DNA of 64,000 bases from Aquitalea magnusonii (GTDB lineage: Bacteria > Pseudomonadota > Gammaproteobacteria > Burkholderiales > Chromobacteriaceae): positions 2,108,001-2,172,000 of the forward strand of contig NZ_AP018823.1 in NCBI RefSeq assembly GCF_002217795.2, read 5' to 3'. Positions 55,778 to 64,000 of this stretch are shown piece by piece. The notes under the pieces are model-generated. The model saw only the letters and a program-made list of their open reading frames with translations. It had not been told where the DNA came from and did no database searches. A program made the translations under genes and the position numbers. Position 1 is the stretch's first letter, and the number at the start of each line of letters is the position of its first letter.

Positions 55778-56713
55778 TCAGGGCTTCCACACCGCGTCTT
55801 GCACCTTGATGGCCTTGGGAATCAGGCCCAGCGCGTGGAAGGTGTCGGCCACCTGTTGTTGTTGCTGAACGGTTTTGGCATTGACATAGCTGACGCTGTA
55901 GTCCGGATGACGCGCCAACATGGCGGCATAGGTTTCCGCTTCCAGCCCGGTGTAGCCGGACAGGGTTTTGGCCACTTGCTGCACATTGCCGCGCAGTTGT
56001 TTGTTGTTGTCGGTCAGCGCTTTGAACACGATGGCAATCACCTTGGGGTTGGCCTGGGCAAAGTCGCGCGCCGCCAGATAGAAGGTGTTGTTGGCGCTCA
56101 GGCCCTTGCCGCTGGACAGCACCCGCACACCACCGGCGCGGCTGGCCGCGGCGTAGTACGGGTCCCAGATACTCCAGGCGTCCACGCTGCCGCGCTCGAA
56201 GGCGGCGCGCGCCTCGGACGGCGTCAGATAAACCGGGGTGATGTCGCTGTACTGCAAGCCGGCTTTTTTCAGTGCCGCCACCGTCAGGTAGTGCGCGCTG
56301 GAGCCCTTGGTAAAGGCCACCCGCTTGCCCTTGAGGTCAGCCAGCTTCTTGATGGTCGAACCGGCCGGCACCAGGATGGCGGAGGATTCCGGCTTGGAAG
56401 GCTCCTGGCCGATATACACGATATTGGCCCCGGCAGCCTGGGCGAACACCGGCGGGGAATCACCGGTCATGCCGATGCTGACACTGCCGGCATTCATGGC
56501 TTCCAGAATCGGCGGCCCGGCCTGGAACTCATACCATTTCACCGTCACGCCCAGCGGGGCTAGCTGTTTTTCCAGCGTGCCTTGTGCTTTGAGCGAAACC
56601 AGATTGATGGCGCTTTTCTGGTAGCCCACGTTCAGGTCCAGCGCCTGGGCCGCCAGCGACCAACCGGCCAGCACGGCCAGGCCCAGTGTTTTTTTCAGAA
56701 TTGATGCAGTCAT
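55778..56713 (-). CDS. ssuA: Aliphatic sulfonate-binding periplasmic protein
   Basis: 311 residues. Signal peptide with cleavage after AAQA (residue ~24), then the NMT1/SsuA-like binding fold ([40 protein letters not shown]). It captures sulfonates for SsuBC. It lies 13 bp after ssuE. Confidence 0.94.
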   Translation of the reverse strand: MTASILKKTLGLAVLAGWSLAAQALDLNVGYQKSAINLVSLKAQGTLEKQLAPLGVTVKWYEFQAGPPILEAMNAGSVSIGMTGDSPPVFAQAAGANIVYIGQEPSKPESSAILVPAGSTIKKLADLKGKRVAFTKGSSAHYLTVAALKKAGLQYSDITPVYLTPSEARAAFERGSVDAWSIWDPYYAAASRAGGVRVLSSGKGLSANNTFYLAARDFAQANPKVIAIVFKALTDNNKQLRGNVQQVAKTLSGYTGLEAETYAAMLARHPDYSVSYVNAKTVQQQQQVADTFHALGLIPKAIKVQDAVWKP

Positions 56714-56726
56714 GGTGTATCCGGAT

Positions 56727-57317
56727 TTACAGGCTGATCAGCCGGGAAATGAAATCGTTGGCATAGCGCAGCGCATGCGGGGCCGGGGCGTTCACCCCCA
56801 GCAGGGCGGCAAACTCATGCACGGCGGTTTGCAGGCGCTGTTCCAGCTCCTCGGCCAGTTCGGCCTCGCCGTTGGCATTGGCGCCGATTTGCGACTCCAC
56901 CGCATACACGCCCTGATGGATGGCGCTGGCCTTGAGCGCCGCCAGTACCGGCTTGATGGAGTAATCCACCGCCAGCAAATGGCCGGGGCTGCCGCCGCTT
57001 ACCAGTGGCAATACCGGCTTGCCGGCCAGGCCGCCTTCGGGAATCAGGTCCAGCAGCACCTTGAGTGCGCCGGCATAGGCCGCCTTGTACACCGGGGTGG
57101 CAATGATCAGGCCGCTGGCCGCGCCAACCCGCTGCTGGAAGTCCTGGATTTGCGGGTGAGAAAACTGGCCGTACAACAGTGCATCGGCCGGAAAGTCGTG
57201 AATGCTGATGGTTTGCAGCTCGATATCCAGTGCGGCCAGCGCAACACGGCTGCGATCAATCAGACGCGCAGTGCGCGAGGTTTTACTGGGGCTGCCGAGA
57301 ATGGCGAGAACGGTCAT
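56727..57317 (-). CDS. ssuE: NADPH-dependent FMN reductase
   Basis: 196 residues of flavodoxin-like fold. The phosphate-binding GSPSKTSRTARL is near the N-terminus, and IIATPVYKAAYAGALKVLLDL and LPLVSGGSPGHLLAVD follow. It supplies FMNH2 to SsuD. It is the first gene of the ssu operon; its promoter region carries a large inverted repeat and the 13-base motif shared with the encapsulin operon. Confidence 0.94.
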   Translation of the reverse strand: MTVLAILGSPSKTSRTARLIDRSRVALAALDIELQTISIHDFPADALLYGQFSHPQIQDFQQRVGAASGLIIATPVYKAAYAGALKVLLDLIPEGGLAGKPVLPLVSGGSPGHLLAVDYSIKPVLAALKASAIHQGVYAVESQIGANANGEAELAEELEQRLQTAVHEFAALLGVNAPAPHALRYANDFISRLISL

Positions 57318-57705
57318 GGGTGGGTTTTCCGCAGTGCGTCATGGCAATGGACAGCACCTTAGCAGAGCCGCTTTATATCCATAAGCAAGAAAAAATGATC
57401 TTGTTATCAAGAAAAATGCTTATGGAAAAAGCGGATATGCATAGCAAAAAAGCTCCGCCACGCACGGCAAAGCACGCCGCCCCGATAAAACAGCAGTGCA
57501 GCACGCTCCGGGAAAACCGCGCCAGCTTGCCGCCGCAAGCTGCCAAACCGCACTGCCGGGCCACCGCCGACTTGCTCAATAGCAGCGCGTGCGGGCAAGG
57601 ATGCAGAATTTGCCTGCCAGCCAAACCCTGGCGCGGGATGGCTCTGACTACCCAAATGACCCGGCTGCTTGCAAAATGGCGGCCTGTCATCCGGAAACCA
57701 TCACC
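57318..57705. other. Divergent intergenic region between ssuE and the hydrolase gene
   Basis: 388 bp. The ssuE-proximal half is AT-rich and holds the shared motif and the inverted repeat described separately. The half next to the hydrolase gene (about 57440-57705) is GC-rich and stays open in one frame, but shows no start signal or known domain; I see no gene in it. Confidence 0.6.
57368..57434 (-). promoter_or_regulatory. Large inverted repeat in the ssu promoter region, with the shared motif
   Basis: Left arm 57368-57387 (ending CCATAAGCA) is nearly complementary to right arm 57417-57434 (starting TGCTTATGG). Nine bases pair perfectly at the inner end, and AAAGCGG/CCGCTTT pair again after a 2-base slip. 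The shared motif TAAGCAAGAAAAA is at 57382-57394, 65 bp from the ssuE start; a related CAAGAAAAATGC lies at 57408-57419. Likely activator sites of a LysR-type sulfur regulator. Confidence 0.6.
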
Positions 57706-58482
57706 ATGAGCCAGCATCTCCTGATCATCGATCCGCAAAACGACTTTTGCGACCTGCCCACCGCAGCCCTGCCGGTAACGGGGGCCTGCCGCGACATGGC
57801 GCGGCTTGCCAAGCTGATTGAGCAGCATGGCCCGGCACTGGATGCCATCACCGTCACCCTGGACAGCCACCACCGCTACGACATCGCTCACCCGGCTTTC
57901 TGGCGCGGCCCGGCGGGCGAGCAGCCGCTGCTCTGCCCCATCACCCTGGCCGATGTGGATGCCGGACGCTGGTTGCCCGCCGACCCGGCCCTGCTGCCTG
58001 CCGTGCGCCACTACCTGCAGCACTGCGCGCTGTTTGTCTGGCCGCCGCATTGCCTGACTGGCAGTTGGGGACACAATATTCACGACGGACTGAACCAGGC
58101 ACTGCAGCAATGGGAATGCCAGCGTCTGCGGACGGTGCAGTACCTGTTCAAGGGCCTGAACCCGCTGACCGAGCATTTCTCGGCCTTCGAGGCCGATCTG
58201 CCGCTGGCGGATGACCCGGCCACCCGCTTCCAGCCGCAGCAGGTGGCCGCGCTGGTGGCGGCACAGCGGGTTATCGTGGCCGGCGAGGCGCTGTCGCACT
58301 GCGTAGCCAGCTCGGTACGCAGCCTGCTGCGCCACCTGGGGACAGACTTTGCCCGCAAGCTGGTGCTGCTGTCTGACTGCAGCAGCCCGGTGCCGGGATT
58401 CGAGGCACAGGCGGCAGACTTTGTCGCGGAAATCCGCCAGTTTGGTGCGCAGATAAGCCCCAGCACCGCCCTCTTCGCCTAA
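57706..58482 (+). CDS. Isochorismatase-fold cysteine hydrolase, nicotinamidase-like
   Basis: 258 residues. The catalytic triad of the family is visible: Asp9 (IIDPQNDF), Lys149 (YLFKGLNP) and Cys199 (EALSHCVAS). Asp53, His55 and a following His match the metal site of PncA-type nicotinamidases. The likely reaction is amide hydrolysis (nicotinamide or a related compound), but the protein is longer than PncA, so the substrate is uncertain. The ATG at 57706 is used because the fold starts there; the frame is open upstream. A terminator-like hairpin follows. Confidence 0.78.
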   Translation: MSQHLLIIDPQNDFCDLPTAALPVTGACRDMARLAKLIEQHGPALDAITVTLDSHHRYDIAHPAFWRGPAGEQPLLCPITLADVDAGRWLPADPALLPAVRHYLQHCALFVWPPHCLTGSWGHNIHDGLNQALQQWECQRLRTVQYLFKGLNPLTEHFSAFEADLPLADDPATRFQPQQVAALVAAQRVIVAGEALSHCVASSVRSLLRHLGTDFARKLVLLSDCSSPVPGFEAQAADFVAEIRQFGAQISPSTALFA

Positions 58483-58526
58483 GCACGACTCAAAACCCTG
58501 CGGCGGCGCGCCAAACGCCAGGCCAG

Positions 58527-58557
58527 CAAAAAGGGCCTGCCCGCAGGCACGCCCTTT
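58527..58557 (-). terminator. Terminator after the amino acid permease gene
   Basis: Nested stem AAAGGGC...GCCTGC-GG-GCAGGC...CCCTTTTT on the minus strand with a T run at its end, between convergent genes. Confidence 0.75.
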
Positions 58558-58599
58558 GCATGGATATTAACCGCGTGCCGTTGCACGCCGCTGCCTCAC

Positions 58600-59997
58600 T
58601 CAGTCGCGCTCCACCGCAGCCAGTGCCGGCTGATGGTGGCGACCCAGATTGAACATCTTGTACACCAAGGACACCGCCAACAAGAGCCCACTGCCGACAA
58701 ACAGCGATACGCGGGTATCCGGATTCACCAGCATGCCAAACAGCACGCACACCAGGAAGGCAATGGTCAGCCAGTTGGTGAAGGGAAACAGGATGGACTT
58801 GAAGGGATGGCTGGCCATCTTGTCGCTATGCGCCAGACGGAAACGGGCCTGACATACCAGCACCACAAACCAGGGCACCATGCCCGGCAGCACACTGGCA
58901 CTGTACACATACACGAACACGCGTTCCGGATTGGGGATGATGTAGTTGAGCGCCGAACCCAGGCCGATGCAGGCAATGGTCACCCAGATGGCGTTGACCG
59001 GCACCCCGCCCTTGGACACCTTGGCCAGGAAAGACGGCAACTGCTTGTTCTGTGCCAGGGTGTACAGCATGCGGCCACAGCTATAGATACCGCTATTGCA
59101 ACCGGACAGCGCCGCGGTCAGCACCACGAAATTGATGACACCGGCTGCGGCGGCAATGCCCACCTTGGCAAAGGTCAGCACGAAGGGGCTGCCGCTGCTG
59201 CCAATCTGGTTCCACGGATAAATGGCCACGATGACAAAGATGGCACCCACATAGAAAATCAGGATGCGCCAGATGATGTTGTTGATGGCGCGCTTGAGGG
59301 TGACTTGAGGGTCCTTGGCTTCACCGGCGGTAATGCCCACCAGTTCCACCCCCTGATAAGCCGCCACCACCAGGCACAAGGCAAACAGGAAGCCCTGCCA
59401 GCCACCGGCAAAGAAGCCGCTGTGCGCGGTGAGGTTGGCAAAACCCACCGCCGGCATGTCGGCACCGCCCACCAGGATCAGCTTCATGCCCACCAGAATC
59501 ATCACCACGATGGTGGAAATCTTGATCAGGCCGAACCAGAACTCGAACTCGCCGTACAGGCGCACCGCCAGCAGGTTGGACGCTGCCAGAATGGCGACAA
59601 AGGCAATGGCCGGCACCCACTGTGGCACGCTGGGGAACCAGTACTGCACATACACACCTGCGGCGGTAATTTCCGAAATACCCACCGCAATCCACATCAG
59701 CCAGTAAGCCCAGGCGGTGAGATAGCCCCAGTAGGGGCTGAGGTATTTGTAAGCGTAATGGGCAAAGGAACCGGCCACCGGTTCGGTATGCAGCATTTCA
59801 CCCATGGTGCGCATGATGAAGAAAATAAAGACCCCGGCAATGGCATACGCCAGCAAGACCGAAGGGCCCGTCCATTTCAGCGTGCTGGCCGAGCCCATGA
59901 ACAGACCGACACCGATTGTCCCACCCAGGGCAATCAGTTCGATATGTCGTGCCTCAAGCCCGCGCTGCAGCTTTTTGTCACCTTGATTTTCTGACAC
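58600..59997 (-). CDS. Amino acid permease (APC superfamily, AAT type)
   Basis: 465 residues with twelve predicted membrane helices. The N-terminal signature [20 protein letters not shown] and the motif [16 protein letters not shown] place it in the amino acid transporter (AAT) family of proton symporters (relatives: ProY, YtnA, LysP). The substrate cannot be fixed from the sequence. Translation starts at GTG (59997) with GGGA upstream; GTG is supported by the family's N-terminus MSENQG. A plausible promoter is at 60033-60061. Confidence 0.9.
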   Translation of the reverse strand: MSENQGDKKLQRGLEARHIELIALGGTIGVGLFMGSASTLKWTGPSVLLAYAIAGVFIFFIMRTMGEMLHTEPVAGSFAHYAYKYLSPYWGYLTAWAYWLMWIAVGISEITAAGVYVQYWFPSVPQWVPAIAFVAILAASNLLAVRLYGEFEFWFGLIKISTIVVMILVGMKLILVGGADMPAVGFANLTAHSGFFAGGWQGFLFALCLVVAAYQGVELVGITAGEAKDPQVTLKRAINNIIWRILIFYVGAIFVIVAIYPWNQIGSSGSPFVLTFAKVGIAAAAGVINFVVLTAALSGCNSGIYSCGRMLYTLAQNKQLPSFLAKVSKGGVPVNAIWVTIACIGLGSALNYIIPNPERVFVYVYSASVLPGMVPWFVVLVCQARFRLAHSDKMASHPFKSILFPFTNWLTIAFLVCVLFGMLVNPDTRVSLFVGSGLLLAVSLVYKMFNLGRHHQPALAAVERD

Positions 59998-60527
59998 GAT
60001 TTATTTCCCGTTGGTTTCACATGTTTATAGCGATAATCAAATACCAGCCCGATTCTGCCAAGGGCATTCTTGATCATCTTTGATCTGACTACGCATCCAT
60101 GCTAACCACTTCATTCCATGCACGCAATGCAAGCCATGTCGTTGAAAACAATGGGAAACAACCCATTCGAAAACCCGAACACACCCACCGCACGATATTC
60201 GCAAAACCGAATGCCTGCAGGTTTTTCATTTAATTAAAAAACCATTTTCATTCAAAAAAAGTCGCAAAATCATAAAAACAATTCACGCCGCCAAATAAAA
60301 AAAATCTTGCCGGCTGATTTGATATTTCGACAAGCATACAACTGAGCGCAATTTACATTGCAGCGCACAACACGCCGCGCCCTCCTGCCCGGCACAGCCG
60401 CCACCTCCCCCGCCAGGCATCTGCCAGATGACATTGCACAAGCAAGTAAAGCAATACTTTCAATACGTATTTTCATTACCCATAATGGATAATCAGTCGT
60501 CCCCTCATCACAAGGTGGAACAGGCGC
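59998..60527. other. AT-rich divergent intergenic region
   Basis: 530 bp between the permease and the kinase. The stretch 60160-60350 is strongly A/T-rich, with A tracts at 60235-60300 that may bend DNA or bind H-NS-like proteins. No coding frame with a ribosome binding site or known motif was found, and no RNA gene is recognised. TGATC repeats occur at 60071-60086. Confidence 0.5.
60033..60061 (-). promoter_or_regulatory. Putative promoter of the permease gene
   Basis: Minus strand: TTGGCA, 17-bp spacer, GATTAT, 36 bp before the GTG start. Confidence 0.45.
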
Positions 60528-62309
60528 ATGGAAAAACTGCTCGCAGACCTGCTACAAGCCTCCCCCATCGGCATTGCCGTGCTGGACAGCGAGCTGCGCT
60601 ATGTTCATATCAACCAGCAACTGGCCAGCTCTAACGGCCTGCCTCCCGCCGCCCACATTGGCCGCACCCCGCGCGACGTGCTGCCGGAAGCCGGCCCCGG
60701 CCTGGAAGCACTGATGCACAAGGTGATGGCCAGCCGCGTGGCCGAGTGCAATTTCGAAGCCTGTGCCGAAATACCGCCTGGCAGCGGACACTTTACCTAC
60801 TGGACTGCCAGCTACCACCCGCGTTTTGACAGGCAGGGCCAGCCCTGCGGCATTATCGCCATGGTGGAAGACATCACCCTGAAGAAAAAGGCCGAGCAAG
60901 CCATCCGCGCCAGTAACGATCGCATCCGCAAGGTGCTGGACGCCCTGTTCACCTTTGTCAGCGTGCTCAGCAACGATGGCACTTTGCAGGAAGCCAACCG
61001 GGCCCCGCTGGAGCAGGCCGGGCTGGAGCTGTCCCAGGTGCAGGGCAAGCTGTTCTGGGAATGTTACTGGTGGAACCACGACCCGGCAGTACAAGCCGAA
61101 CTGCAGCAAGCGGTGGCGCAGGCAGCCCGCGGCCAGACCGTGCGCTACGACGTAGTGGTGCGCATGAAGAACGACAGCCGCATGACCATAGACTTCATGC
61201 TCAGGCCCTTGTGGGATGAAGACGGACAGATCAGCAACCTGATTGCCTCCGGCATCGATATCACCGCCCGCAAGCAAAACGAGCTGGCCTTGCAGATCAG
61301 CGAAACCTATTTCCGCGAAGTGGTGGAATCCACGCCGGACGGCCTGATGATGGTGGACCAGAGCGGCACCATCCGCCTGATCAACACCCGCATGGAACAA
61401 CTGTTTGGCTACAGCCGGCGCGAACTGGTGGGCGAAAAGCTGGACCATCTGCTGCCGGCGGATTTCCGCAGCCAGCATGCTCACAACCTCAGCAGCTTCT
61501 TCCGCCAGCCGCAGGCACGCGGCATGGCCAACCGCAAGCCCCTGTTTGCCCGCCACCGCGATGGCACGGCGTTTCCCTGTGAAATCGGCCTCAATCCCAT
61601 GCATGTGGGCGGCGAACTGCTGACCCTGGCCTGTATTTCCGATGTTTCGGAACGCTATTACGCCAAGCTGGACCTGGAAAAGGCCCTGCAAGAAAAAACC
61701 GTGCTGCTCGGCGAGGTACACCACCGGGTGAAGAACAATCTGCAGGTGATTTCCAGCCTGCTTAACCTGCAGGCCAGAACCGCCACCCCGGAGGTGAACA
61801 AGGCCTTGCTGGACAGCCAGAACCACGTGCGCTCGATGGCGCTGATCCACCAGTTGCTGTACGAGCGCAATGATTTCTCGCGCATCCCGATGTCGGTCTA
61901 TATCGAAAGGCTCAGCCACCTGCTGCGCGATGTCAGCACCGGCTATGGCAACCACATTGTCTTCCTGTTCCAACGGGATGGACCGGAAGCCTACCTGGAG
62001 CTGCACAACAGCATTCCCTTCGGGCTGATCCTGAATGAAATCGTGGTGAATGCCTGCAAGCACGCCTTCCTACCCGGCCAGCCGGGCCGGCTGGAAATCC
62101 TGATGCACACGGCCGAGCAGGTGCAACTGCAAATCCGTGACAACGGCAAGGGCTGCCCCGACGGGGTGACACTGGGCAATGCGGCCACCCTGGGCTTCCA
62201 GCTACTGCCCATGCTGACCGAACAACTGAAAGCCACGTTGACGCTGGAAACGGCACCAGGCCAGGGCTGCTGCTTCACCCTGACCATTCCAGACCTTATC
62301 CGGGAGTAG
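60528..62309 (+). CDS. PAS-domain sensor histidine kinase (HisKA_2 type)
   Basis: 593 residues, soluble. Three PAS domains (about 5-125, 130-250, 262-380) precede a HisKA_2 phosphoacceptor helix (His398/His399 in GEVHHRVKNNLQ) and an ATPase domain with N box LNEIVVNACKHAF and G box DNGKGCPDG. The kinase type is one that usually pairs with stand-alone receivers in light or general stress signalling; the signal here is unknown. AAGGTGG lies upstream of the ATG. The response regulator starts 4 bp after its stop. Confidence 0.9.
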   Translation: MEKLLADLLQASPIGIAVLDSELRYVHINQQLASSNGLPPAAHIGRTPRDVLPEAGPGLEALMHKVMASRVAECNFEACAEIPPGSGHFTYWTASYHPRFDRQGQPCGIIAMVEDITLKKKAEQAIRASNDRIRKVLDALFTFVSVLSNDGTLQEANRAPLEQAGLELSQVQGKLFWECYWWNHDPAVQAELQQAVAQAARGQTVRYDVVVRMKNDSRMTIDFMLRPLWDEDGQISNLIASGIDITARKQNELALQISETYFREVVESTPDGLMMVDQSGTIRLINTRMEQLFGYSRRELVGEKLDHLLPADFRSQHAHNLSSFFRQPQARGMANRKPLFARHRDGTAFPCEIGLNPMHVGGELLTLACISDVSERYYAKLDLEKALQEKTVLLGEVHHRVKNNLQVISSLLNLQARTATPEVNKALLDSQNHVRSMALIHQLLYERNDFSRIPMSVYIERLSHLLRDVSTGYGNHIVFLFQRDGPEAYLELHNSIPFGLILNEIVVNACKHAFLPGQPGRLEILMHTAEQVQLQIRDNGKGCPDGVTLGNAATLGFQLLPMLTEQLKATLTLETAPGQGCCFTLTIPDLIRE

Positions 62310-62313
62310 AAAC

Positions 62314-64000
62314 ATGGCCAACCGCATCCAGATCGTTGAAGATGAACGCATTGTCGCGCTGGATCTGAAAATCGCGCTGCAAAGCCTGGGCTTTGACGTG
62401 GTGGCCAGTTGCGCCAGCGGCGAGGAAGCCATTACCGCCGCCGGCAAGCTCAAGCCCGACCTCATCCTGATGGACATCCACCTGGAGGGCGGCATGTCCG
62501 GCACCGAAGCCGCTCTCATCATCCGCCAGACGCTGGATATCCCGGTGGTTTACCTCACTGCCTTTGCCGAAGAAAACATCCTGCAGCAGGCCGAAAAAAG
62601 CGCCCCCTACGGTTATTTGCTCAAACCCTTCGAACTGCGCGAACTGAATGCCACCATCCGCATGGCACTGGCCTGCCGCACCGCCGAAGTGGAAGTCCAC
62701 AAAAAGCAGCGCCTGCTGATGCTGGCGGTGGAAACCGCCCAGTTGGGCATTTGGGAATGGGACCAGCAACAATCCACCTTCACCGGCCAGGGCTATTTCG
62801 GCAAGATCACCGGGCTGGACATGGCCACGCGCCAGGAAGCCGTGCCGCCCTTCCTGCGCCTGCTGGAACATGCCGACCAAAGCCGGCTGAACCAGTTGCT
62901 GAAAGACCGGGGCCGGGTAGACATGATTACCACCATCACTCCGGATGATGGCGATGCGGTATGGGTGGAGATGTCGGTGCAGGAGTACGAACCGCAGTGG
63001 CAGGAAAGCGCCAAGCAGATCGGCGTGCTGCGCGACATCACCGAACGCATCAAGTCCGAGCAGTTGCTGCAGCAGGCCGGGGCGGTATTTCAGTCCACCG
63101 CCGAGGGCATCGTGGTGATAGATGGCGAGCGGCTGGTGAAATCCGCCAATCCGGCCTTCCTGCGCCTGACCGGCTACGCGCTGATGGAAATCCTGGGGCA
63201 GGATATCGACGAGCTGCTGCACGTAAAAAAACACACCCCGGATTTCTACAGCAAGCTGATCCAACTGGGCGATGCCGGCTGGCATGGCGAAGTGATGTGC
63301 CAGCGCAAGAACGGCGAGCACTTCCCCGCCTGGGAACACATCTGCCTGGTGTCCTACGACATGGACCTGCCGGCGCACTACATCATCGGCTGCACTGATG
63401 TCAGCTCCATCAAACAGGCCGAGATCGAGCTGAACCGCATGGCCTTTCATGATGCCCTGACCGATCTGGGCAACCGCTATCTGCTGAACGAACAACTGGC
63501 CATCGAGCTGCAACGCGCCGAAACCAGCGGCACGCAGATGGGACTGGTCTTCATCGACCTTGACGGCTTCAAGCTGATCAACGACGGCATGGGACATGCC
63601 ATGGGCGACCAGCTACTGCAGGTGGTGGCACAGCGCATTCGCGAAACCATCCGCCGCGCCGACATTCCGGTGCGTTTTGGCGGCGACGAATTCTTCATCA
63701 TCTGCCCGCATAGCAGCGAGGCCGACTGCACCGCCATGGCAGACCGCCTGCTGGAAAAACTGGAACAGCCGATGCAGGCGGGCAAGGAAAACATCGTCGT
63801 CACCTGCAGCATCGGCATTGCGCTGTATCCGCAGCATGGCACCACGGCAGAAAAGCTGCTCAGCGCGGCCGACAGCGCCATGTATCAGGCCAAGCAGGCC
63901 GGCAAGCGCCGCCACTGCACTTTCAATGAATCCATGGCGGAAAAAGTACACGAACGGCTGCGGCTGGAACAGCGGCTGCGCCAGGCGGTAAAGGAGCGCA
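62314..64000 (+). CDS. Receiver-PAS-GGDEF response regulator, partial at right edge
   Basis: At least 562 residues, open at the window end. A receiver domain has phosphoacceptor Asp54 (LILMDIHLEGG) and Lys at LLKPF. Two PAS units follow (about 130-250 and 255-375), then a GGDEF domain with the intact active site at 456-460 and inhibitory RxxD (447-450). After it the frame goes on with RLRLEQRLRQAVKER, the usual lead into an EAL phosphodiesterase domain, which would lie outside the window. Start ATG 62314, 4 bp after the kinase, so the two form one signalling operon controlling c-di-GMP. Confidence 0.9.
   Translation, partial: MANRIQIVEDERIVALDLKIALQSLGFDVVASCASGEEAITAAGKLKPDLILMDIHLEGGMSGTEAALIIRQTLDIPVVYLTAFAEENILQQAEKSAPYGYLLKPFELRELNATIRMALACRTAEVEVHKKQRLLMLAVETAQLGIWEWDQQQSTFTGQGYFGKITGLDMATRQEAVPPFLRLLEHADQSRLNQLLKDRGRVDMITTITPDDGDAVWVEMSVQEYEPQWQESAKQIGVLRDITERIKSEQLLQQAGAVFQSTAEGIVVIDGERLVKSANPAFLRLTGYALMEILGQDIDELLHVKKHTPDFYSKLIQLGDAGWHGEVMCQRKNGEHFPAWEHICLVSYDMDLPAHYIIGCTDVSSIKQAEIELNRMAFHDALTDLGNRYLLNEQLAIELQRAETSGTQMGLVFIDLDGFKLINDGMGHAMGDQLLQVVAQRIRETIRRADIPVRFGGDEFFIICPHSSEADCTAMADRLLEKLEQPMQAGKENIVVTCSIGIALYPQHGTTAEKLLSAADSAMYQAKQAGKRRHCTFNESMAEKVHERLRLEQRLRQAVKER

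Noticed and set aside
57440..57705. N-terminal extension of the nicotinamidase-like hydrolase
   Set aside because: The frame is open, but the encoded residues do not match the family fold, which starts at the ATG at 57706.
60160..60350. Small RNA gene in the AT-rich region
   Set aside because: No convincing promoter-terminator pair; A/T tracts alone are not sufficient evidence.
62296..63597. 433-codon frame on the minus strand at the right end
   Set aside because: The plus strand carries a complete receiver, PAS and GGDEF protein over the same bases.

Overview
The window looks like a stretch of core chromosome from a GC-rich betaproteobacterium, most likely of the order Neisseriales (Chromobacterium/Aquitalea/Vogesella-like). 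The gene order ribE-ribB-ribH-nusB-thiL-pgpA, a PhaB-type reductase, AcnB, a class I fructose bisphosphatase and the general protein flavour support this. The genus is an inference without database search. I see no rRNA, tRNA, CRISPR array, insertion sequence or prophage.

Layout. 0-9.5 kb: the 3' part of rsgA, phaB, an fRMsr-type GAF protein, a KfrA-like coiled-coil DNA-binding protein, an unusual response regulator, a 2-hydroxyacid dehydrogenase, a lone tyrosine recombinase, a YegD-like Hsp70, a small putative ribbon-helix-helix protein and a YpfJ-type metalloprotease. 9.5-14 kb: a leftward riboflavin/nusB/thiL/pgpA cluster. 14-18.7 kb: prfC, an MscS-like channel, a TetR regulator and a zinc alcohol dehydrogenase. 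18.8-25.3 kb: a complete efflux operon (TolC, HlyD, double ATPase, two ABC-2 permeases) with a candidate operator at its promoter. 25.5-29 kb: an aldehyde dehydrogenase / Tat-signal small protein / GMC oxidoreductase operon resembling lao of Pseudomonas. 29-44.9 kb: a VWA protein, a six-PAS diguanylate cyclase, a 48-residue membrane peptide, an FtsK with one membrane segment, acnB, a LysR regulator, a solute-binding protein, fbp, a double-receiver protein and two small genes.

45.3-57.3 kb is the most interesting part: a 12-kb sulfur island, all leftward, of three adjacent operons. The first is ssuEADCBF (sulfonate uptake and desulfonation). The second is metNIQ (methionine-type ABC transporter). 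The third is a family 2A encapsulin operon: rhodanese, EpsC-type serine acetyltransferase, encapsulin shell protein, and a cysteine desulfurase with a ~205-residue low-complexity N-terminal extension expected to be the cargo-loading domain. Together these suggest scavenging of organic sulfur, synthesis of cysteine, and release and storage of its sulfur inside a protein shell. An identical 13-base motif lies exactly 65 bp before the start codons of both the first encapsulin-operon gene and ssuE, which suggests one shared sulfur-status regulator. The encapsulin operon also begins with an inverted repeat that can pair over its first ribosome binding site and start codon.

57.7-64 kb: an isochorismatase-fold hydrolase, an amino acid permease, and a two-gene signalling pair (PAS histidine kinase and a receiver-PAS-GGDEF protein that runs off the window).
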